NCBI GenBank assembly: GCA_014058105.1
Contig: JACGCM010002535.1
Location: 2,170,001 to 2,234,000, forward strand
Reading direction: 5' to 3'
DNA length: 64,000 nt
Source of the DNA: Kingdonia uniflora
Taxonomy: Eukaryota; Streptophyta; Magnoliopsida; Ranunculales; Circaeasteraceae
In this document: in pieces, positions 57,607-64,000 of the stretch
How positions within the stretch are numbered: position 1 is the stretch's first letter
Layout of the letters: each line of letters begins with the position of its first letter
The notes under the pieces: model-generated
Told to the model about the DNA's origin: nothing
Database searches by the model: none
Seen by the model: only the letters and a program-made list of their open reading frames with translations
Translations under genes and position numbers: made by a program

Positions 57607-59500
57607 GGCCTAGAACGTCAACTTCTCTTTTGAATAGTACATTGGTTGCGCTTCTAGTGTCGACAAGGAGCATGTGTAAATAATCCAGTCCTACTTTGAG
57701 CATTATCACCAATGGGTCGTCATAAGGATATTTGGCATGGCTGGTGCCGCAGTCCTCGAAGGAAATGCGATATGGTCGTTTGGCTTTGCTAAAGTTGGGT
57801 AAAGTTTGGCAAATTTCTCAGATGATATCAATTTATAGCAAGATGTGATCCTTTAATCCTTCTTTCAATTTTTGCCTTTCTCAATCTCGATCATATAAAG
57901 ATGGCGAGCTTGACCTTGGCCCTGCTCTTGTTGGACTTCTTTTCTTTTATTCTTCGAGAAACTTTTGGACGTTGATTACATACTCGTGGAGCCTTCCTAC
58001 CAGGACCATACGGTAAAAGATGTGTATAAGAGAATAACAGTTGTCAGTTTCATGGCTATGAACTTTATGATACTAGCACAGAGGTTTATTCAGGATGTTT
58101 GGAATCTCTTGCGCTTGGTAAGATTGTTGATAAGGTGGCTGTCATAGGAGGCAATACCAAGATCGTTTTATCTTTTTTCCCGTCTTTCCTTTTGACGTTG
58201 TCGTTGAACCGCCCCTGCTATTTTGTAATAACATTATTTGTTGGTTTTGAGTATGGCGGTGAGTACGCATCCTTGGAATGGATGACATAAGAACTTTTCA
58301 TCTTATCTTTCTTGGATTGTTCGAGTTCAATGTAGTTATTAACCACATCGATCATCTCTGTGACAGTTTTGGATTTGTGAAGTGTAAGCTCTTCTAGAAC
58401 TTTTGAATCGATGTGGAGTGGGGAGGTGAATGCCTGTACGATAATCTTTGGATCTGAATTTCTAATTTTTCTCTTTTCTTGCAAGAAATTGTAAAAGTTT
58501 CCTAGGGTTACCTTCTCACCTTATTTGAAAAAGAATAAAGAATTGACCATTATCACATGTTCTTTAGTATGTGCATAGTTAGATTTGAGCAGCTACTGTA
58601 GTTGAGTAAAGCTAGTTATCAATCCTTCATATTGAACAAACGGCATAGCATGTGTTCAAGCTTGGAGAATAGGTCGGCTGCTACTTTGAAGTGACGAACG
58701 TAAGTGAGAGGGTTGGTGAGACCTGTATATTGATCAAATTTTGGCATGTGAAAGTTGTATGGAATTAGTAAGACTTCGAGGCGAGAGGAAATAAAAATTT
58801 TCTCGATCCTGTCCAGAGTGGATCTTCGACTAGGATTATCATAATGTATGGCCTGAATCTAATTGCTCAAGTCATCTGAGGTAATAAATTGTTAGAGAGC
58901 GTTTGGTGTAGCTGTGGCCTGAGAATTAAAATATCCTTATCCTTCTAGGCCCAACCATTCTCTGACTGGTCGTCTCAGAGGAGGTGGTAGAGTTTGGTGA
59001 CGTGTTCGCCAACTTCCCTGGGTTATCGATACTGATGATGTGAGGCCAAAATGTCATGATACCCTATCTGGGTTCCATGATCTAGATCTGGAAGTTTGAT
59101 TTCGTTAATCCCTTGGTATGCGCTCCCTCATAGAAGCACTAGATCGATGATCATTTCAGGCTTGGGAGGCAATCCTTGCCGAGCAGTAAGTCAATCCTGT
59201 TGCCTTCGCAGACTCTCCATTTATTTCTGATGGGTTTAGCCTTGTTGTTCTTGGGTTTCCTCCTCTCGTCTTTCTCGGCTTAGAGGGCTTGGGCATAAAT
59301 TCTCTAATCTTCGAGTCACTGGATCCTGTCAGATTCCATCTATTTTTTAAGTTCGACAACAACATTGTGTAAATTGACGATTTCTGGTAAGGCGGTTACT
59401 GGAATGTCTTCATTATTCCTCTGAGTATTTGAGGCACTTCTGAGGTTCATGTTTGTCATGAGAGTGTATGGAATGAAGGTTGATAAAGAAAAGGTGTGAT
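57607..59500 (-). pseudogene. C gag and protease
   Basis: The minus-strand reading starts MTNMNLRSASNTQRNNEDIP near 59458. The capsid-like end is at 58484-58218: IVQAFTSPLHIDSKVLEELT, then TVTEMIDVVNNYIELEQSKK, homologous to the A1 gag segment DMITKVNSYVDLERR. The protease lies at about 57760-57610 with DYLHMLLVDTRSATNVLF (frame-corrected view), the D-T/S-G box altered to DTRS. There are many stops. The reading stops at the deletion point next to the antisense gene. Confidence 0.75.
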
Positions 59501-59521
59501 TTTCCCACAGACGGCACCAAT

Positions 59522-60002
59522 TGTAATGGCAAGTTTTCCGGTTGGTAAACTTTACCAATACTTTTAGCAAGGAAGTTATTATTTTGTAAATAAGCTTAGA
59601 ACACACTTGATTTTATGTGGAAATTTAATAAATTTTAAGAAAAACCACGACCTCGAAGAATATTTGAAGGTATAAATCCAATATGTACTAGATTATTATA
59701 ATTATGAAGAGATTTGACTAGTATAATTAAGAATAATAGAAAAAGTTGAATGCCCAGTTGACATAAGCTCTACCTGTATTTATAGTGGATAAATACAGTT
59801 ACAAATAATTGGTCTCCGGGTTTAATGGGTGGTGGGCGAACTTCGCAGATCATGTGCAACGGCTCTATTTGACCAAGTGTAACGGTTATTATAGAGAGTC
59901 TAGATTTATAAATGTGGGCCTGACACCTTCTCGATTGGTCATGCACCTTCGACTTGGTTTTACTAGCTTCTCCTTATCGAGTCTAAGGAATATGCTACTA
60001 CA
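59522..60002 (-). repeat. 5' LTR of C (481 bp)
   Basis: On the plus strand TGTAATGGCA...GCTACTACA. A reversed TATA box (GTATTTATAG) is at 59776-59785. It matches the left LTR with about 12% differences by eye. Confidence 0.85.
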
Positions 60003-60268
60003 AATGCAAAATGATATTGACTAAGAAAACTCAATTGGTAAATTTCTCTGTCATCAACTAAATAATAACAGAGGGCCATAGCTTTTACTTATAGAGATTT
60101 AACAAAGCTTTCCCAATTTCTATATCATAAACTCAATTAGTAAATTTCTTTATCATTTTATTCATCTAATGGCTCCTTAATCATTACATTAATCTTATTT
60201 TTATTCTTCGATTAATGTATAGACAGAATGATGCATATGTTTGACTTTAAGTAGATAGTGGATACTAA

Positions 60269-60611
60269 GAGCATCTCCAACGGAGAAGGTATGTTATTCC
60301 ACTTTCTGGAATAGCATACCACTTTGCTCCAATAGATTTCTCTCCAAATTCAGCTTTTTGTTAAAATTGGGACGCATAATATTATTTTATCTGTGAGAGA
60401 GAAGATTCTTATTTAAAATTGGGACCCACAATGTTCTTTTATTTGAGAGAGAAAAGAAAGGAAGAAAAAAAATTTGATGGGGACCCACAATGTTCCGGAT
60501 TCGCATACTAGTAGGTGAGTATGTTGAACACCATATCCCTGTGGAAGGAGTGCATGCAAAAGTATATGAAAAGCGTAACAGCATAACATGATGTTTGAGA
60601 TGTTCCACTCT
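60269..60611. mobile_element. Possible MITE
   Basis: The left end GAGCATCTCCAACGG after TAA is typical of plant MITEs. The right end, reversed, reads GAGTGGAACATCTCAAACAT and is followed by TAG; the terminal match is imperfect. A 14-bp inverted repeat (60288-60301 and 60307-60320, one mismatch) forms a hairpin near the left end. Confidence 0.35.
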
Positions 60612-60967
60612 AGTAGAATGGGGTAGAGCCGTATAGCTTAGGATCACATTTGGTTGTGTTTGTCTTTATATTCAGCAACGAGGATTATTGGCTTCTCGCA
60701 TGTGTTTTAGGGTGTCCCTTTTGTATCTTGGATTTTTCATAATCTCAATTTTGATGATCGTAAAAAATATATTAATAAGTAAATTAAGCTGGTACTATAT
60801 CAATTTGCATTTCTCATGACTAATATGCCATGTAACGTCTTGTAACGTCTCAATTTCCAAGCTTGGGAAGCTCCTTATTTGGTCCCCCAAGATGGTGGTA
60901 GATAGTTTGTCAAAAACGTGTTCTTTTTTTAGTTACCATATTCCGACATATAGGACTCCCTCTCTAA

Positions 60968-61308
60968 GAGCATCTCCTAAAGTACCTCACTTAGTAGAAA
61001 AAAAGCAAAAACTAAGTGAGGTCCAATATCATCCAACAATACCTTAGTTAGTTTTTCAAAAAGTTAATATTTTAAAGAAGAAAGGACCCCACAAGATTAG
61101 AAAATAAATTAAAGTTAGGTAAATTTGTCCATGTGTCGTTTTGTGGTTGGTTGTTTTTTAACCTCAAAAACAAAGGTTCAACCCTGGAAAGCGAAGCTCA
61201 AACTTGCATTTTGAGGATAAAAACCAAGTAAGTGAGGTATTATTGGATGGCAAAAATCCTATGTGGAACCTCAATAACCAAGTGAGTAAGATGCTTTAGG
61301 AGATTCTC
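60968..61308. mobile_element. MITE (341 bp)
   Basis: Terminal inverted repeats: GAGCATCTCCTAAAGTACCT and, reversed from the right, GAGAATCTCCTAAAGCATCT; the match continues for about 30 bp including CTCACTT. It is flanked by TAA on the left and TAG on the right, consistent with a 3-bp TSD with one change. No coding frame. Confidence 0.65.
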
Positions 61309-61776
61309 TAGGAGCTCAAATGTTTAGCTTGGGTTATTGAGCGTCTACCACATACTTCTATAACTTCAATTTCATCTTAGAGCGTTATTATTAGTGGCAT
61401 TATAAAGTTTAATATCTCCTTTCGACCCTTGACAAGATGCGGGGCACTAGATTAGTTTTCCAGTTAAACCAAGACCTATAAAAGAGAAGGTTTGGTCAGT
61501 TAGTAGTAATTGAAGTCTCTTGAACATAACCATCTCAAAAGGATATATAATATTGAGATAAGGTAGGAATCAGTGGAACTGTGGAAGGAAAGGGACAAAT
61601 GTTATATACTTATTCCCTTGTTTTATTTCCATCTTCATCATATTTTAAGGTATTGTGTTATCCCAGGCTCGGTGAGTGACAGATTATCTAAGACTTGTAA
61701 TAGAGACTTAGGGTAACTTCAAGGCTTGATTTTTTATTTTATTTTTTTGCTCAATCCTTCAATTATTTAAGTATTA

Positions 61777-62091
61777 GAGAGATTTCTTCTGACAAAGCTC
61801 AATGCTTAAATTTCATTTATGTCATCAGGCGCAGAAAGGTTATGCGCCCCATTGTTCTAATTAAGATAAGTAATGGGGTGCATAAAGGTTATGTGCTTGA
61901 TGATCTCTTTATAAGAAAAATTATATCAGGCGCATAACCTTTAGAAGCCTGCCTTTTTAGGGCGCATAAAAGTTATGCTCCTAAAAATGAAATGTTTTAG
62001 GTACACTTCAAACTCAACATTCAAGCATCAGGCATTAAATTCAAGCCTGATGCTTGAAATTCAAGTATTGAGGCAAATATTGATGATGCTC
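61777..62091. mobile_element. MITE with internal palindromes (315 bp)
   Basis: The ends GAGAGATTTCTTCTGACAAA and, reversed, GAGCATCATCAATATTTGCC are followed by a better shared block (CTCAATxCTTxAATTTC). TTA stands on both sides (61774-61776, 62092-62094). Inside are an arm pair around 61826-61857 and 61872-61904 and a perfect 14-bp stem (62020-62033 with 62045-62058). Variants of GCGCATAACCTTT occur several times on both strands. Confidence 0.55.
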
Positions 62092-62654
62092 TTATGGCTC
62101 ATCTTTGTTGCTCTGATTATGCCTTGGTGATTGGCCTACTTAACCAACTTCATTGGGTTGCTCTTTCTATCCTTCAGTTTATGAAAGAGTTCTTTATTTA
62201 CGTGTTAAAATTGTTTTTGGTATTATTGTTGTTGATTCTGATGATTTATCATTTATTCCATCTTTCTTATTAATTTGGTTACTTAATAAGCTTACACTTC
62301 CAAACAGCAACTATATACAAAAATACTATCTACAATTCTACCAATTGCAAAGCACATTCAACATATTATCCATCAGAGGAACAGTTGTAGTACAATTCAA
62401 AGACCAATCATCAAGAGCCCAAAACAAGCAAACTCAACAAAATGTGCATTCAAATTCCAATAATTCAAGGTCAGAGCACGATTATACAATCCATCAGCAA
62501 ATCAGATATCAATTCAAAAGTTCAGAATCAGTATGTTCAGAAAATACGCATCAATATGTTCAGCATCAATTTCAGAAGTTCAAATTGATAACAAAAGCAC
62601 AAACAACCTACCGAGCTCAGAGACCAACAGAAAACAACACCATCGTTCAAAATA

Positions 62655-64000
62655 TTACAACTCAAACTTTTTAATCAACAGAAGAAGAAATCTCATCCCA
62701 ACCTCATATACCTCATACTGGGGTGGTTGCGCCTTCCTGCTCCATAGCTCCCCCAGCAACTTTATTCGAATCTCCAACGACCAGACCACCAACAGTACTA
62801 CCAATGGGCGCTTCAACAAGCAAAGTATCTGCACTACCCACAATACTTCCAACTACTTCATTAGCAATGTTCGCCTCTCCTCCCTTCATCTTCAAATCAT
62901 CCCCTTCAACAAGTTCTGGAGACACAGCAAGCCGTATATAGTTACCTGAAACATGTATTTTTTTATCTCCTTTAAAGCCTCGTCTAGGTCATCTTCCCAG
63001 AGCTCAACCATCGAAGCTTGCTTTTCCACAGCCTACTCCTATCATTCAACCTCCGTCATCTCTTCATCTTCCTCCAGTGTATCACCCTCCGCCAGCACCT
63101 TACGCCTCTTGCGTTGGCCAGCCTTCGATTGTTGCACCTTTGAAGCTTTGGGGACTACCGGGCCTTTCCCCTTCTCAATTTGAGCTGCTACTGCTCTCGG
63201 CCTCAACTTTGGCATATCTCCAGCCACTTCGGGCATGGAAATTGCTGATTTTGAACCCCTCCGTAATCTCGGTACAAATTGGTAGTTTATTGGCAACTCT
63301 TCCCCTCCCATCTCTTTTTTCCCCTTTGATACACCTTCACTTTTTTTTCTCTTTGGTAGCTTTGACGTAGTGGGTACGTCTTGAAGCAGGGAATCCGCCT
63401 TCTTCCTCATTTTCCTTTTGATTTCGAGACTGTCAAACACAAAATTTACCCAGTCTTCACTAGCTCCGAGCACAGGTCAAAGAACCAAGGTTTCTCTGGG
63501 TGACATTGGATGTGGTAGGTCCTTGGGTTCTGACTAGCTTTCCTCGAGTAAAAGGTGATGATGTCAAACCACTTAATCAAACCTCGACTCTCACTAGCCA
63601 GTTTTACATTTATCCCCTTTACAACCCTCATCATTTCATAAAAATTACCGTTCATCTGCACCGGAGCCACTCCCCAGAAATTCAACACTTCTTTCACCAG
63701 TCTTCGGAGAGGAAGCTCCAATCCCAATCGAATTTGGCCTCTATAAGCCAAAATCCCTTCCCCAGGATTTGATTTGAAGGTCAACCCCACCCCTACAATA
63801 CTCAGATACACCTCTTCCTTTGAGAGTTCTAATTTGGCGGCGAACGGATCTATCCTAATCCTCTATTTAGCTGAAACAGCACCTTCGACCCTATCCAACT
63901 CAGTCGAATCCACACTATCTTCACTATGTACCTTATCTCCCCCTCCACCACTAGAACGCCCTACATTACCCCCCCCCCCTCCCCCCATACTATTTCCTTT
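62655..64000 (-). pseudogene. Main antisense gene of element D, partial
   Basis: It runs off the right edge. Read from the edge: an acidic, Ser-rich start (about 63960-63850), then the conserved domain (63811-63446) with GILAYRGQIRLGLELPLRRL, VLNFWGVAPVQMNGNFYEM, WFDIITFYSRKA and HPEKPWFFDLCSEL. Then a basic region (63473-63042) with KRKMRKKADSLLQD, SKLPKRKKSEG and GQRKRRKVLAEG, which are candidate nuclear localisation signals, and an acidic DTLEEDEEMTEVE end. The tail at 62925-62713 is Gly/Val-rich (VVGSIVGSADTLLVEAPIG). The order and tail equal those of B, so D is a relative of B in plus orientation; its pol would lie to the left but is not found. This is the least damaged copy of the antisense gene here. 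Confidence 0.65.
63969..63986. repeat. C-rich run (C11 T C6)
   Basis: A run of C near the right edge; on the minus strand it would encode poly-Gly at the start of the D antisense gene. Confidence 0.8.

Larger units (their letters stand above)
54422..60002 (-). mobile_element. Ty3/gypsy element C, pol deleted
   Basis: Minus orientation. The 5' LTR is 59522-60002, the PBS 59508-59520 (TGGTGCCGTCTGTG on the minus strand), gag and PR 59500-57607, the antisense gene 55260-57606 on the plus strand, and the 3' LTR from 54422. The flanks AATGT (54417-54421) and AATGC (60003-60007) form a TSD with one transition. RT, RNase H, IN and any tandem repeat are missing: PR motifs run up to 57607 and the antisense gene begins on the other side of that point. 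It is a non-autonomous derivative of the same architecture. Confidence 0.85.

Noticed and set aside
62153..62674. 173-residue frame, Gln/Asn/Thr-rich
   Set aside because: It starts in unannotated DNA and continues into the complement of the region downstream of the D antisense gene. The low-complexity Q/N composition is what an A/C-rich strand gives; no motif is seen.

Overview
The window is nuclear DNA of a flowering plant, most likely a eudicot; I cannot name the species. The evidence is AT-rich sequence, fragments of a plant chloroplast-type thioredoxin-like gene, plant-lineage LTR retrotransposons, MITEs, and almost no intact reading frame. About 75-80% of the window is transposable elements. 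Nearly all their coding regions carry stops or frameshifts, so they are called as pseudogenes or remnants.

Layout. Positions 1-2514 look like part of a long LTR on the minus strand. At 2515-3587 a direct duplication of about 262 bp brackets a short LTR scrap and an exon-like piece of thioredoxin-like 4 (2918-3282). Positions 4131-42620 are a three-level nest of Ty3/gypsy elements. Element A2 (minus strand, TSD ATTAG at 4126-4130 and 42621-42625) is split by element A1 (plus strand, 12899-39660, same family). A1 is split by element B (minus strand, 21606-33583, TSD ACCTT). After a quiet stretch comes a Ty1/copia element (44609-48606, TSD GGATG) without gag. A 4 kb AT-rich stretch follows. The next thioredoxin-like 4 exon lies at 52878-52934, in the correct order and strand, about 49.6 kb from the first. 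Then come a duplicated repeat, a MITE, gypsy element C (54422-60002, minus strand, pol deleted), three more MITE candidates (60269-62091), and at 62655-64000 the antisense gene of a fourth gypsy element, D, running off the edge.

The gypsy elements share one plan: LTR, PBS, gag-PR-RT-RNaseH-IN, a tandem-repeat block, then a gene on the opposite strand, then the 3' LTR. This is the plan of Tat-lineage elements such as maize Grande. The antisense gene encodes a conserved domain recognisable in A1, A2, B, C and D, followed by a basic region and coiled coils. In A1 and A2 its intron positions are shared. Two further short antisense frames lie between the main antisense gene and the 3' LTR in A1 and A2, and both are conserved between these diverged copies. 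These antisense frames and the tandem repeats next to them are the most interesting content.
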